The notes under the pieces: generated by a model
The model's database searches: none
The model's input: only the letters and a program-made list of their open reading frames with translations
Told to the model about the DNA's origin: nothing
Part shown: one piece after another, positions 16,840 through 26,274 of the stretch
How positions within the stretch are numbered: the stretch's first letter is position 1
Layout of the letters: every line of letters starts with the position of its first letter
Source: Sphingomonas koreensis
GTDB lineage: Bacteria > Pseudomonadota > Alphaproteobacteria > Sphingomonadales > Sphingomonadaceae
NCBI GenBank assembly: GCA_006438735.1
Contig: RCZF01000001.1
Location: forward strand, 1,178,001 to 1,242,000
Direction of reading: 5' to 3'
DNA length: 64,000 nt
Made by a program: the position numbers and the translations under genes

Positions 16840-19350
16840 TCAGGGCCGCTGGGTTGAGCGATCGTTCTCTTCCGCGGCGGCGGCAACCGCCGCGTTAGCG
16901 GCGAGGATATAGGCAGAAGTCGTGCTGACGGTATATTCTTCTTCGAACCACAAGAACGGCCAGTCGGTCTTCAACTCCGGATAATCCGGCTTGATGACCA
17001 ACACGCCGGGCACCATGCCACCCGGGATGAAGCTGTAATCGGCGCGATTGTGCCCATAGCCCATCAGCTTCGAGGCCGTCCCGACCGTCGATACGAGCGA
17101 CAGATTGTTGGCTGCATGCCGTCCCAGGACGTAGTCGAGCGCATCCAGCGTATATTGGGTGCCGACGATATCGGGAAACGCCTTGTGCATCATATACATT
17201 GTCGAGCCGAAGGCCACGACCTGGTGCGACCCCGCCCAGGAGCCGAGACTCACCGGCACGCCGAACGGATTCTGCGCGATCTCTGCGTCGATCTTTGCCT
17301 TGGCGTCTCGCACCATCGGCAAGAGTTCCGATCGGTAGCTGCCGTCCATGTACGGGATCGCGCGAACGGCAGCACTCGCCAGAAGATCAAAATGATCGCG
17401 GATTACCGGCAGTAATTCGGTCAGCGCGCGGACATAGGCGGGATCGCCCTTGGTCGTGATGAGGAGTTCGACGGTCGCCGTGACATTGGCGATCCCGGGG
17501 TTGCGTGGTCCTGGCGGGACATCGCGCCCGGTCCGCGAATCGACCTCGGCTCCGCCATATTTCGCAAAGAGCTCTTTCGCGGTCGAAAGCGCCGCATCGG
17601 CCGTCGCCGGATCGATCGGTCCTAGTGTGCGGCTGGCGCCCGCGAGCGCCGCTGAAACGGCCAGGTCGTTGGCCGGAATATCGGTTGTGAAAGCCCAGCG
17701 ATCATCCGCCTTGCCGGAATAGTTGCCATTGTCCTGCGCCGGGCCGAGCTTGGCATCGTATATTTTGCCGTCGGTTTGTGAACCTGCATCGCCAAGATGG
17801 ACATATTGGCGCAGCACCGGATCGACGATGCCGACGATGGCGTGGCCGAAAACCTTGTACTGGGCGAGCAATTGCAGCGTGCCATGGCGAATTTGCTGTA
17901 ACGAATCCTGCACCCCATCGGGTCGCCGTATCTCGACGGCGCGCGCGGCCTCATCGATAGTGGTTTCGTCCCAATCGAGGCCGAACATTTCGCGCGCCCA
18001 CACGAGATCGCGAACCACCTCGGCATTGTCGGGCGTCTGAATATCGTAGTCGCCGGCGTCCTGCCACCCGCCGACGTTGAGCCCCGGGATATGCTCACCC
18101 GGTCGGTACGACGAATCCAGATCGGCGCCCATGCTATAACCGTCGAAATGGGCGATATTGGGCGGTGCCTGGCGAGCATCGTCGAGGTGCGAGGGTGACT
18201 GCCAGACGCGGTACTCTTCACGCACCCCGACGTGGTCCATCTGTTCGGCCAGAAACGTATCGAGCGAGGCTTGCCAAATATGATCATAGGCGTCTTGCGC
18301 GATCCGGAACGGATTGGTCATCACGCCGGCATAGGAAATCGCGTAAACGCCGGGCGCCTGCACGCTCGAAAAATCGAAACGCGCGTAATTATAGCGCTTC
18401 CATTTGCCCCAGGGCACGATTTTGGCGGTGATCACCGGCTTCTTGTCGCCATCGGGCGTCAGCTTGACGAGCTCCGCCGTCGCTGGTCCTTTGAAATGAG
18501 GATCGAGCTCGATCAGCGCCACCTTCGACCGCGACGGCGTATAGCCCGCCTGGTTGAACGAAATGACCGGCGGACGAACCCAATCCTTGATGATATTGGG
18601 GCGGACATGCCACACCACGGCATCCTTGGTGGCACCGGCGGCGATCATCGACCGAACGACGAACCAGCCGTTCTGGGCGCGGTTGCGCGCGTCGTACAGC
18701 GCCAGCGGAGCGCCGTTTGAGGTGATCGTGACACGGGTTGCCGGATCTTCCGGCGAAAGCGTGATCGACGACCCGCCCGCCGCCATCGGCAACGGATCGC
18801 CCGACCCATCCTTGGCCATCGGCCCGACCGGATGGCGCGGGAACAGCCCGGGCGCTGCATCCATCAAATAGGTTTTGCCGAAATAGGCGCTCGGCAGGAA
18901 ATCGAGGTTGAACCCCGCCTTGCCGACAAGCGCCTTCGGCAGCGGCTTGTCGAGATCGACCGCGATGCGAAACCCCTCGCCTTCCGCCGTCACCGCCACC
19001 CGGTACGTCAAGCCAACATCCTTGTAGGCGGATCGCACGACGATCTGTCCGGGCCTCGCCCCCCGCGAGCGGCCGACAAAGGCGGGCACCGGATCCCATT
19101 GCTCGGGCGTGGGATTGAGGCGCACTGCGCCGTCAGTGGCGATGCGCTCACCGTGGAGGACCATCTGAACGCCGGCGTTCTTCTCGTCGAAAAAGATCGG
19201 GCTGAACTGATTCTGATCGATGATAACGCTGAGTCCCTGGGTCTCGAGCGTCTCCGCCGGACTGACCGTCAATTGCGCATGCGACACACCGGCTGTGGCG
19301 CATAAGCTGGCGGTCATGAGCAGCCGGCATGGGGTCAAGCTGGGGCGCAT
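16840..19350 (-). CDS. Secreted GH9 glucanase with CelD-type Ig-like domain
   Basis: This 836-residue protein has a signal peptide (cleavage near SHAQ). An N-terminal region of about 270 residues has no clear family. It is followed by the Ig-like CelD_N domain (starting FNQAGYTPSRSKVALIELDP), then the (alpha/alpha)6 GH9 catalytic domain. Catalytic aspartates lie in GGWQDAGDYD, a late motif in YVLGRHAANNLS, and the acid in FEEEYTVSTTSAYIL near the C-terminus. GH9 enzymes cleave beta-1,4-glucans by inversion. The gene is last in a minus-strand run after the TonB receptor and halogenase, with an 82-bp gap and a good ribosome site (CAGGAGAGTTCG). It converges with the GH3 gene ten bases away. Confidence 0.85.
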   Translation of the reverse strand: MRPSLTPCRLLMTASLCATAGVSHAQLTVSPAETLETQGLSVIIDQNQFSPIFFDEKNAGVQMVLHGERIATDGAVRLNPTPEQWDPVPAFVGRSRGARPGQIVVRSAYKDVGLTYRVAVTAEGEGFRIAVDLDKPLPKALVGKAGFNLDFLPSAYFGKTYLMDAAPGLFPRHPVGPMAKDGSGDPLPMAAGGSSITLSPEDPATRVTITSNGAPLALYDARNRAQNGWFVVRSMIAAGATKDAVVWHVRPNIIKDWVRPPVISFNQAGYTPSRSKVALIELDPHFKGPATAELVKLTPDGDKKPVITAKIVPWGKWKRYNYARFDFSSVQAPGVYAISYAGVMTNPFRIAQDAYDHIWQASLDTFLAEQMDHVGVREEYRVWQSPSHLDDARQAPPNIAHFDGYSMGADLDSSYRPGEHIPGLNVGGWQDAGDYDIQTPDNAEVVRDLVWAREMFGLDWDETTIDEAARAVEIRRPDGVQDSLQQIRHGTLQLLAQYKVFGHAIVGIVDPVLRQYVHLGDAGSQTDGKIYDAKLGPAQDNGNYSGKADDRWAFTTDIPANDLAVSAALAGASRTLGPIDPATADAALSTAKELFAKYGGAEVDSRTGRDVPPGPRNPGIANVTATVELLITTKGDPAYVRALTELLPVIRDHFDLLASAAVRAIPYMDGSYRSELLPMVRDAKAKIDAEIAQNPFGVPVSLGSWAGSHQVVAFGSTMYMMHKAFPDIVGTQYTLDALDYVLGRHAANNLSLVSTVGTASKLMGYGHNRADYSFIPGGMVPGVLVIKPDYPELKTDWPFLWFEEEYTVSTTSAYILAANAAVAAAAEENDRSTQRP

Positions 19351-19432
19351 CGAACTCTCCTGGTTGCCGTGGTTTTCCGAATTGACGCAGCCGCCAAAGA
19401 AACTGAAAACGGCTCTCGTCGCGTCATTATCG

Positions 19433-20980
19433 TCAAATCGCTTGCATGCCGTGTTCGCGGATTCTGGCGATCAGATCGCGGTGCCGCGGGAGCTGCGCCC
19501 TCAGGCGCCGCACCGTCGCGCTGTTCTCGGTCATCAACCGCTTCGCGAGCAACGCGGTCGCAACGTTATCGGCGGGATCGACTTCGGTCCGAAAGCCCAT
19601 TCCGTAGAGTACATATTGGTAACTCGCGGCCGGGAACACTTCCTCAAGCCTGTCGAACTCGTCGAAGAACCAAGGCGACTGGAATCGCCACAGGGTGAGG
19701 AGATCGCGCAGCCGATCCGGGATCGTCGCCGGATCGCAATTGTCGATCCAGAATTGGTGATCGCGGCGCTGCGTCAGAACATAATGTAGCTTGAGGAAGT
19801 CAATGATGCGTCCCCAGCGATAGCCAGTCACGTCATTGAAGCGGCGTGCGATGATATCCATCACCTCGCGGCAGGCCGGCAGCTGTTCTGCAACCAGCTT
19901 GGCCGACAATTCGATCAACACGATCGCGGAAGCCTCCAGCGGCTCGAGGAAGCCCGCGGCGAGCCCGATCGCGACGCAATTGTTCTTCCAGAATGTCTCA
20001 CGGTGCCCCGATCGGATCGGGATTCGGCGCATGGCAACATCGCGGGCGCCCGGTCCGAGATACCGCCGGAATTCGTCTTCCGCCGCATCGTCGCTGATGT
20101 GCCGGCTTGAATAGACATAACCGGTGCCGCGGCGGGTCGGCAACCCGACATCCCAGATCCATCCTGCCGATTGCGCGGTCGAAACCGTATGCGTCGCGAT
20201 CGGGCTATCGGGCCGGTCGTAGGGCATCTGGGCCGCAAGCGCGGTGTCGCAGAACAGCACATCGCTGCAGTCGCGGAAGCCCACGCCGAGCGTCTTGCCA
20301 ATCAGCAGTGCGGCAAAGCCGGTGCAATCGACAAACAGATCGCCGGCAATTTCCCCCGCCCCGTCGGTGACGACGCTGGCGATGTCGCCGCTTTCCGCCT
20401 GCGTGACCGAGCGGACATCGGCGAGCACGTGGCGAACGCCCAGCTTGCCAGTGCAATGCCGCTGCAGGAACGCCGCGAACTTGCCGGCATCAAGATGGTA
20501 AGCGTAATTGGCGACGGCCTGATATTCAGACGTTGCTATTGTCTTCGGCGCCAAGCCGTCGTCACACAGCGCACCTTGCGGACAAACCGACTGGCAAAAA
20601 CTGCCCGGCTGATCGCCTGCCAACCAGTGCGGCGCGAGGTTGAGCTGCATGAACCCCTGCGGCAGCATCAGCGGGTGATAATAGCCGTCATCTGGCGCGC
20701 CCGTCGTCCAGCGTCCAAACCAGGCGCCCTGCTTGAACGCGGCGTCGCATTCGCGGAAGAATTCCGTTTCGGAGACACCCATCTTCTCGAGCGTTGTTCG
20801 CAGTGTCGGCCACGTTCCCTCGCCGACACCGACCGTCGCGATGGTGGGCGATTCGATCAGCGTCACGGATAGCGAGCCGCGCTCGATCCGAGCCTTGTGG
20901 CGCGCCGCGATCACCCCCGCGGTAAGCCATCCGGCCGTTCCTCCGCCGACAATGACGATCGTATTAACAGCTGTGGTCAT
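19433..20980 (-). CDS. Flavin-dependent (tryptophan) halogenase family protein
   Basis: This 515-residue protein has the full catalytic set of flavin-dependent halogenases: GGGTAGW FAD motif (residues 12-18), Lys83 in DAAFKQGAW (the active-site lysine that handles hypohalous acid), the family motif WIWDVGLP (274-281, WxWxIP-like), and Glu346 in GFLEPLEAS. It lies 71 bases downstream of a TonB receptor and upstream of a GH9 gene, so it is in a carbohydrate-import operon, not a natural-product cluster. In Caulobacter, Xanthomonas and sphingomonads such halogenase relatives recur with TonB receptors, SapC and cupin genes. Their substrate has not been clear to me from established work. It would need reduced flavin from a partner reductase, none of which is adjacent. 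Confidence 0.88.
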   Translation of the reverse strand: MTTAVNTIVIVGGGTAGWLTAGVIAARHKARIERGSLSVTLIESPTIATVGVGEGTWPTLRTTLEKMGVSETEFFRECDAAFKQGAWFGRWTTGAPDDGYYHPLMLPQGFMQLNLAPHWLAGDQPGSFCQSVCPQGALCDDGLAPKTIATSEYQAVANYAYHLDAGKFAAFLQRHCTGKLGVRHVLADVRSVTQAESGDIASVVTDGAGEIAGDLFVDCTGFAALLIGKTLGVGFRDCSDVLFCDTALAAQMPYDRPDSPIATHTVSTAQSAGWIWDVGLPTRRGTGYVYSSRHISDDAAEDEFRRYLGPGARDVAMRRIPIRSGHRETFWKNNCVAIGLAAGFLEPLEASAIVLIELSAKLVAEQLPACREVMDIIARRFNDVTGYRWGRIIDFLKLHYVLTQRRDHQFWIDNCDPATIPDRLRDLLTLWRFQSPWFFDEFDRLEEVFPAASYQYVLYGMGFRTEVDPADNVATALLAKRLMTENSATVRRLRAQLPRHRDLIARIREHGMQAI

Positions 20981-21012
20981 GCTTTTTTGCGGCTTGCGCT
21001 ACGGGAGAAAAC

Positions 21013-21040
21013 GCGGGGACGCCGATACTGGCGTCCCCGC
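21013..21040 (-). terminator. Strong intercistronic hairpin between TonB receptor and halogenase
   Basis: A perfect 11-bp stem (GCGGGGACGCC at 21013-21023 and its complement at 21030-21040) with a six-base loop lies in the 71-bp gap. On the minus strand it is followed by GTTTTC, too short a T run for a strong intrinsic terminator. It more likely attenuates readthrough or protects the receptor mRNA 3' end, so that the receptor is made in excess over the downstream enzymes. Confidence 0.6.
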
Positions 21041-21051
21041 AGGGGAGGAGC

Positions 21052-24000
21052 TCAGTACCGTATGTGAAGGCCAGCGGTGAACCGCCGGCCATATTTGAAC
21101 GCATCGAGGATCTGGTCCGAATAACGCCCATGCGTGCTCAATGTCTCGTTATTGAGATTGAGCGCCTCGACGAAGACGCTGACGTTCTTCGTGATATCAT
21201 AGCTTGAACTGAAGTCGACCTGCGCACTCGAATTCACGAAGGTCGGCTCGTTACCGAATGCAGACGTGTTTTGTTGTTGGCCGAAATGATCGAGATATTC
21301 GTCGCGCCAGTTGAGGGCTACGCGCGCTTGAAAGCCGTTCTTGTCATAGAAGGCGACGGCGTTCGCCGAGTTCGCCAGCCCTGTCACAGCGAAGCCGCTG
21401 ACCGATAGATCGTTTCTGTCGAACGGCTTGTTCGTGCCAACCAGCGTTCCGTTCGCCTGAATGCCAAAGCCGCTATCGCCGAACACGTGCTGCAGGGCAA
21501 TTTCGAGGCCGTACACCGTCGCGGTGGGGCCATTGACCTGTTGCGTGACGACGAACTGCGCAGTCTGACCGGTCGCTGGATCGACCACGTCGTTGATCGT
21601 CTGAATGGTCGAGCCGCCGACGATGAAATTGCTCACCTGTTTACGGAAGGCATCGATCGAGAGATACGAATTGCGCTGGTAATACCACTCTGCGCCGACA
21701 TCGAGATTGTCCGACAGATAGGGATCCAGCGTCGGATTTCCGCCCGAGGCAACCAGCGAATTGACCCGTTCGGTATTGGGCACATTGAGTACCGGCGTCA
21801 GGAGGTTGAGCGGCGGGCGCGTCAGTGTTCGAGATGCGTCGAAGCGAATCTTGAACTTATCAGTGATGTCCAGGTTTACGTCGATGTTGGGCAGGAGATA
21901 ATTGTAACGATGCGTGGTCGATACCGCCGTGGGGTCGCTCAACGTTACCGCCTCCGCGGTATGATCTCCGGACTGGATCACAATGGCGACAGGCAGCTGG
22001 GCGAGCCCGGCCGAGTTGGTTCGGGACCATTCCTGGCGCACGCCGACATTAATGTGCAACGGCATGTCGCCGAGGTTGGTTTTGAAGCTCGCTGTCAGGA
22101 AGCCGGCAAACGTCTGTTCGCTGAGATCCTGGCTGCTACCCGGCACAACTACCGGTACGTAGGTGCCATTGAAGTCGATGACCCCACCGCCGTAATTGAA
22201 CCCTGGTATGTTCATTGCCTGCGGATTGCCAAGACCCTGCAGGTAGTTCAGCACCTTCAGGGGATCAACCGCCAGGATCATCGGCGGCAGATCGCCCGAG
22301 CCCGAGAAGCCAGGGATGAAGTCCTTCGTGCTGAAGCTGTTGCCGAAAAAGTCCTGCGGTAACGCGACGCCGGTTGCGGATCCGGACGCTGGGCCGTAGC
22401 CGGAATAAGCCTGCCAGTGATTGTTGCTCGCGAGATCGCTATAGAGGCGCAGCTTGCGCTTATCGTTGAGGTATTGGCCGCCGAAGGTGATCTTGAGATC
22501 GTCCTGCGTCCAAGAAGCGAGCGCCTTGAACTGGTCTAGCGTGTCCTTGTTGCGCGTGCTGGTGTAGGGCAGCACGTGCGAGCCGATAATGTTGCTATCA
22601 AGAAATGCGCTGCCATCGCCCGCGGGCCCGTAATTGCTTACGACCGGCAGACCGCTGCTGCCGTTGGTGTTGAACCCAAGATTGGTGGCGTTCGGACCCC
22701 CGTAGCCGACGTCGGCATCGATACTGCTCAGCTGCCCGTCGGGATTGAGCCAAGATTGCGAGCGATCAGCATCGAGCTCGATTTTGAGATGCTCGCTCGC
22801 ATCCCATTTCAGGTTGGCGCCGAATTCGTTGTTCTCAAGGACTTCCTGATTGATCTGTCCTTGAAAGTCGGTGGGCGTGTTGGGCTGGACGAAGCTGGTT
22901 GCTGTGCCATTATCGTCGAGCGCCACATCGGTCAGGCTGGCCGAATTGAACCAAACGCTAAAACCGTATTGCTCGGCACGGACCTTCTCACGCGAATAAT
23001 CGTCGTTGAGCGTCACCAGCACGTCGTCCGACGGATGCCACTGCAGCGCCAGCCGGCCGTCGATCCGGGTATCGGTGGTATGCTCCTGATAGATGCCGTA
23101 ATCCTGCGGGTAGAAGCCGATCACGGTCTGTGCGTCGGACGCCGCCGGGGGCGGGTCGGCGGTCGGTGACGTTGGGGTACAGGTGGTCGCGGTACTGCCG
23201 GAGAGCTGGCAGGGCGCAAAATGCGTGCCCTCCCAACCCTGGTTATTGATGTGATTAGTCTGCGTCCGGTGCCGCGTGTAGGCGACATCAGCAAGGATCC
23301 CGAATGTATCATCGGCGAACGTGTCACTGAACAGCAGCCCGCCGGCGGGCTCGATCTTGCCCTCGTCGTCGTTGATCGAGCCCGAAGCCGAAGCGGCGAT
23401 CCGCAGACCCGGATGATCGAACGGTTTCGGATATTGCACATTGATCGTCGCGCCGATCGCACCCGAAGACAGCGCCGCATCGGGCGTCTTGAGCACATCG
23501 ACCTCGCCGACGAAATCGGCGCCGACCGAGCTGAAGTCGAAGCCGCGATTGCCGGTCCCAGTCGAAACCTGACGGCCGTCGAATAGCGTCTCATTAAAGG
23601 CCGGGCCGAAGCCGCGCACGGTGATGGCGGTGGCGTCTCCGGTAGTTGCGGGTAGACCGCCGAGGCTTGACGTACCGCGGCTGATCGAGACGCCAGGGAC
23701 GCGTTGCAGCGCCGCGGCGACGTTGGAATCCGGGAATTTGCCGATATCCTCCGCCGAAATCGCATCGACGACACCCGCAGAACTGCGCTTGATATCGAGA
23801 TTACGCTGCAACGAACCGCGCAGGCCGGTCACGATGATGTCCTGTCCCGCCGCGTCCTGCACAGGTGCATCAATCTGGCCCTGGCCGTTGAGATTGCCTG
23901 CAGCAACAGCAGTCGCGGGGCTCCTCGGGGCAGCGCTGACATCAGCCGACGCCGATCCAGACGTGGTGTTGTTATCCTGCGCCGGTGCGCCCTGCTCGGG

Positions 24001-24129
24001 TGCGGATTGCGCAAATGCCGCGGCCGGCACGGTCATAATGGCCGCAGCCGACGCGCTCACCAGCAGCAAGGACCGGCCAATCCGATGGATGCCGAACCTC
24101 CCGCAAAGGCGATCTATTTCTCCAGTCAT
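21052..24129 (-). CDS. TonB-dependent outer-membrane receptor (carbohydrate-type)
   Basis: This 1025-residue protein has a signal peptide (about 1-40, ending AAAFAQS), a Gln/Ala/Ser-rich spacer, and a TonB-box-like DIIVTGLRGSL. The plug domain follows (SAEDIGKFPDSNVAAALQRVPGVSI; ITVRGFGPAFNETLFDGR), then a long 22-strand barrel that ends in the aromatic C-terminus FTAGLHIRY expected for outer-membrane insertion. The plug wording and length match the receptors that import oligosaccharides in Caulobacter, Xanthomonas and sphingomonads. It heads the operon with halogenase and GH9. A GAGGAGGGGACTTGC ribosome site precedes the start. Two palindromic operators lie upstream. Confidence 0.92.
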   Translation of the reverse strand: MTGEIDRLCGRFGIHRIGRSLLLVSASAAAIMTVPAAAFAQSAPEQGAPAQDNNTTSGSASADVSAAPRSPATAVAAGNLNGQGQIDAPVQDAAGQDIIVTGLRGSLQRNLDIKRSSAGVVDAISAEDIGKFPDSNVAAALQRVPGVSISRGTSSLGGLPATTGDATAITVRGFGPAFNETLFDGRQVSTGTGNRGFDFSSVGADFVGEVDVLKTPDAALSSGAIGATINVQYPKPFDHPGLRIAASASGSINDDEGKIEPAGGLLFSDTFADDTFGILADVAYTRHRTQTNHINNQGWEGTHFAPCQLSGSTATTCTPTSPTADPPPAASDAQTVIGFYPQDYGIYQEHTTDTRIDGRLALQWHPSDDVLVTLNDDYSREKVRAEQYGFSVWFNSASLTDVALDDNGTATSFVQPNTPTDFQGQINQEVLENNEFGANLKWDASEHLKIELDADRSQSWLNPDGQLSSIDADVGYGGPNATNLGFNTNGSSGLPVVSNYGPAGDGSAFLDSNIIGSHVLPYTSTRNKDTLDQFKALASWTQDDLKITFGGQYLNDKRKLRLYSDLASNNHWQAYSGYGPASGSATGVALPQDFFGNSFSTKDFIPGFSGSGDLPPMILAVDPLKVLNYLQGLGNPQAMNIPGFNYGGGVIDFNGTYVPVVVPGSSQDLSEQTFAGFLTASFKTNLGDMPLHINVGVRQEWSRTNSAGLAQLPVAIVIQSGDHTAEAVTLSDPTAVSTTHRYNYLLPNIDVNLDITDKFKIRFDASRTLTRPPLNLLTPVLNVPNTERVNSLVASGGNPTLDPYLSDNLDVGAEWYYQRNSYLSIDAFRKQVSNFIVGGSTIQTINDVVDPATGQTAQFVVTQQVNGPTATVYGLEIALQHVFGDSGFGIQANGTLVGTNKPFDRNDLSVSGFAVTGLANSANAVAFYDKNGFQARVALNWRDEYLDHFGQQQNTSAFGNEPTFVNSSAQVDFSSSYDITKNVSVFVEALNLNNETLSTHGRYSDQILDAFKYGRRFTAGLHIRY

Positions 24130-24237
24130 GCAAGTCCCCTCCTCTCGTTCCGGGCTTGGCCCGGCTGATCCGCGAGTCCTCCTGGCTGCGACCTCTTCGG
24201 GCGTCAGCCGGGCACCCAGTCAGGCGCCGCGATCAAA

Positions 24238-24251
24238 TGGTAGCGCGATCA
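24238..24251. promoter_or_regulatory. Predicted LacI-type operator upstream of TonB receptor
   Basis: TGGTAGCGCGATCA is an imperfect palindrome that differs from the site at 14132 at a few bases and keeps the central CpG. It lies 109 bases upstream of the TonB receptor start, in the 310-bp gap shared with the divergent sapC operon. Part of a locus-wide set (14132, 24357, 28555). Confidence 0.6.
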
Positions 24252-24356
24252 TTAAAAAATCGCAACACACTATTTGTCGGACAAGAATGGGTAATAATTG
24301 CCACTAGTGAACGCTTATCGGGCAATTTTTTAGGACGTTCGGAGGGGATAGAAAAT

Positions 24357-24370
24357 TGATAGCGCCATCA
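24357..24370. promoter_or_regulatory. Predicted LacI-type operator upstream of sapC-like gene
   Basis: TGATAGCGCCATCA matches its own reverse complement at 12 of 14 positions and shares the core TAGCGC with the other sites. It lies 71 bases before the SapC-like start, positioned for repression of the rightward operon. The pair 24238/24357 could allow looping across the divergent promoters. Confidence 0.65.
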
Positions 24371-24440
24371 GCATGGTTTGCGTTACCATGGCAGTATCGC
24401 ACGATCTGACGGGTAGATTGATCCAATTGCTGGAGGGGCC

Positions 24441-25148
24441 ATGGTCGATATCGTCGTTCTCGACCCGAGTGTTCACGCTGACGTGCGGGTGAAAGCCGGC
24501 GCTTCTGAGCTACACGGTGACGATCAGCGGTTCGTGCGAATCGTGCTGCGCGAGTTTCCGCTGGCGGTCGTTCACTATCCAATTCTGCTGACGAAAGATG
24601 CAGAAACAGGGGCTTTTTTTTGCGGGGCGATGCTCGGCATCGATCCGCACGAGAACCTGTTCTTCGATCGCCGCGGCAAGATGATCTCATATCGGCCGCT
24701 CACGCTGCAGCGCGCGCCTTTTTATCTCGCCGGCGATCGGCTGGCGATTGATCTCGATAGTTCACGCGTAAGCGTCAGCGACGGGGAGCCGCTGTTCGAC
24801 GACGCGGGCGAGCCTACCTCGTTCACCCGGAGTATTCTAAACGCGTTTCGCGAACTCAAGCCGGGCATCGACGCCACTGCGGAATTCATCGCCGAACTAC
24901 TTCAGTTTGATTTGATCGAGCCGATCGACATCAGCTTGAGCTTCGACGACGGCGAGAAGCGCGATCTACGTGATCTTTATACAATCGATCAGGATCGACT
25001 GCGGGCGCTTTCGGACGATGTCGTGCTCGATCTGTTCAAAAAAGGCCATTTGCATTCGATCTCGCTGATGATCGCATCGCTCAAACAGATCCCGGTCCTT
25101 GCGCGGAGACGCAACGAGCAACTGCTGCCAGAGAGCCATTATGGCTGA
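24441..25148 (+). CDS. SapC-family protein
   Basis: This 235-residue protein belongs to the SapC family, named after an S-layer-linked Campylobacter protein but common in Proteobacteria next to TonB receptors. Visible features are HYPILLTKDAETGAFFCGAM near residues 46-65, and YRPLTLQRAPFYL. There is no signal peptide. GGAGGGGCC lies just before the ATG. It overlaps the following cupin gene (ATGGCTGA), which points to translational coupling. Its biochemical role is unknown. The association with halogenase-type genes suggests a joint role in handling an imported or surface-bound compound. Confidence 0.82.
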   Translation: MVDIVVLDPSVHADVRVKAGASELHGDDQRFVRIVLREFPLAVVHYPILLTKDAETGAFFCGAMLGIDPHENLFFDRRGKMISYRPLTLQRAPFYLAGDRLAIDLDSSRVSVSDGEPLFDDAGEPTSFTRSILNAFRELKPGIDATAEFIAELLQFDLIEPIDISLSFDDGEKRDLRDLYTIDQDRLRALSDDVVLDLFKKGHLHSISLMIASLKQIPVLARRRNEQLLPESHYG

Positions 25149-26172
25149 TCGCCACCCGCCCACTGATCAACCGTTCGAATACGGTATGCAACCGGGCACG
25201 GACGCGACTGAGCGGCTCAATATGATTGTGAACGATGGCGTGCCGGTAGTGCTGCGCGGCCTTGTCGCCGAATGGCCGGCGACGCGGGCAGCCTCGCAGT
25301 CGGCAGCAGCATTTCGCGATTATTGCACGACCTTCGCGGGGACCGGAGAGGTTGAGGCGTTCGTCGGCGATCCGGCCATTGCCGGCAGCTACTTTTACGG
25401 CGACGGCGTCGACGGCTTCAATTTCGAACGGCGCCGCATGAGCCTGCATGATGCGATCGACGCCGTCGTTAGGGCGCTCGATCAGCCTGGCAGCGACACG
25501 ATCTATGTCGGTTCTGTGCCTGTCGGAGAGCAGCTCAGAGGTTTTGTCGAAGCCAATCCGCTCCCCCTCCCCGGCCTTGCCGCCGCGCCGCGCATTTGGC
25601 TGGGCCATATGGCGCGGATCGCCTGCCATTATGACACGCTCGACAATGTCGCGTGCGTAGTGGCCGGGCAACGACGCTTCACGCTCTACCCGCCCGAAGC
25701 GATCGGCGACCTTTATGTCGGACCGATCGACAAGACGATGGCGGGCCAGCCGGTCAGCCTTGCCGCCGCCGCGCCGGACCCCGTCCGATATCCACGCTTC
25801 GCCGCTGCCGCAGCTACCGCGATGCACGTCGAGCTGAATGCAGGGGACGCCGTCTACATTCCCAAATTGTGGTGGCATCAAGTCGAGTCGACCGCGCCGT
25901 TCAACGTGCTGGTCAATTATTGGTGGGACGCGACGGCCAGCGGCCCGGACGCGCCCTATGCAGCGCTGCTGCTGGCGATGATCGCCATCGCCGAGCGTCC
26001 GCCGCGCGAACGCCTCGCCTGGCAGGCGTTCTTCGATCATTATGTATTTCGGCGCGCAGGCCATCCCTTGCGTCATTTGCCGATCGACCAACACGGCGCG
26101 CTCGGCCCCTTGCGGCCGAGCAATTACGGCCGGCTGAGGACGCTCGTCATGCAGATGCTTCGGTCTCGCTAA
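25141..26172 (+). CDS. Cupin-like (JmjC-type) oxygenase, PASS1-related
   Basis: This 343-residue protein is a JmjC-like cupin. A probable Fe(II) triad is His163 and Asp165 (ACHYDTLDN) with His246 (PKLWWHQVES), in the order and context expected for 2-oxoglutarate dioxygenases of the cupin-8 group (RRFTLYPPEAIGDLYVGP is typical). The ATG at 25141 overlaps the sapC stop. The longer frame from 25099 runs inside sapC and has no ribosome site. Cupin-8 enzymes hydroxylate proteins or small molecules. Here the partner set is SapC plus a halogenase and TonB receptor, a recurrent combination whose reaction is unknown to me. Confidence 0.82.
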   Translation: MADRHPPTDQPFEYGMQPGTDATERLNMIVNDGVPVVLRGLVAEWPATRAASQSAAAFRDYCTTFAGTGEVEAFVGDPAIAGSYFYGDGVDGFNFERRRMSLHDAIDAVVRALDQPGSDTIYVGSVPVGEQLRGFVEANPLPLPGLAAAPRIWLGHMARIACHYDTLDNVACVVAGQRRFTLYPPEAIGDLYVGPIDKTMAGQPVSLAAAAPDPVRYPRFAAAAATAMHVELNAGDAVYIPKLWWHQVESTAPFNVLVNYWWDATASGPDAPYAALLLAMIAIAERPPRERLAWQAFFDHYVFRRAGHPLRHLPIDQHGALGPLRPSNYGRLRTLVMQMLRSR

Positions 26173-26274
26173 ACAAGCAACGGTCGCAATCAACCGCGCG
26201 GGCAGTCTTGGTCGCTGTCCGGTGTCGCTCGTCGGGGCTCGCCTCTCCGCGCAGTGGCTGGCCAAGCGACGCAG

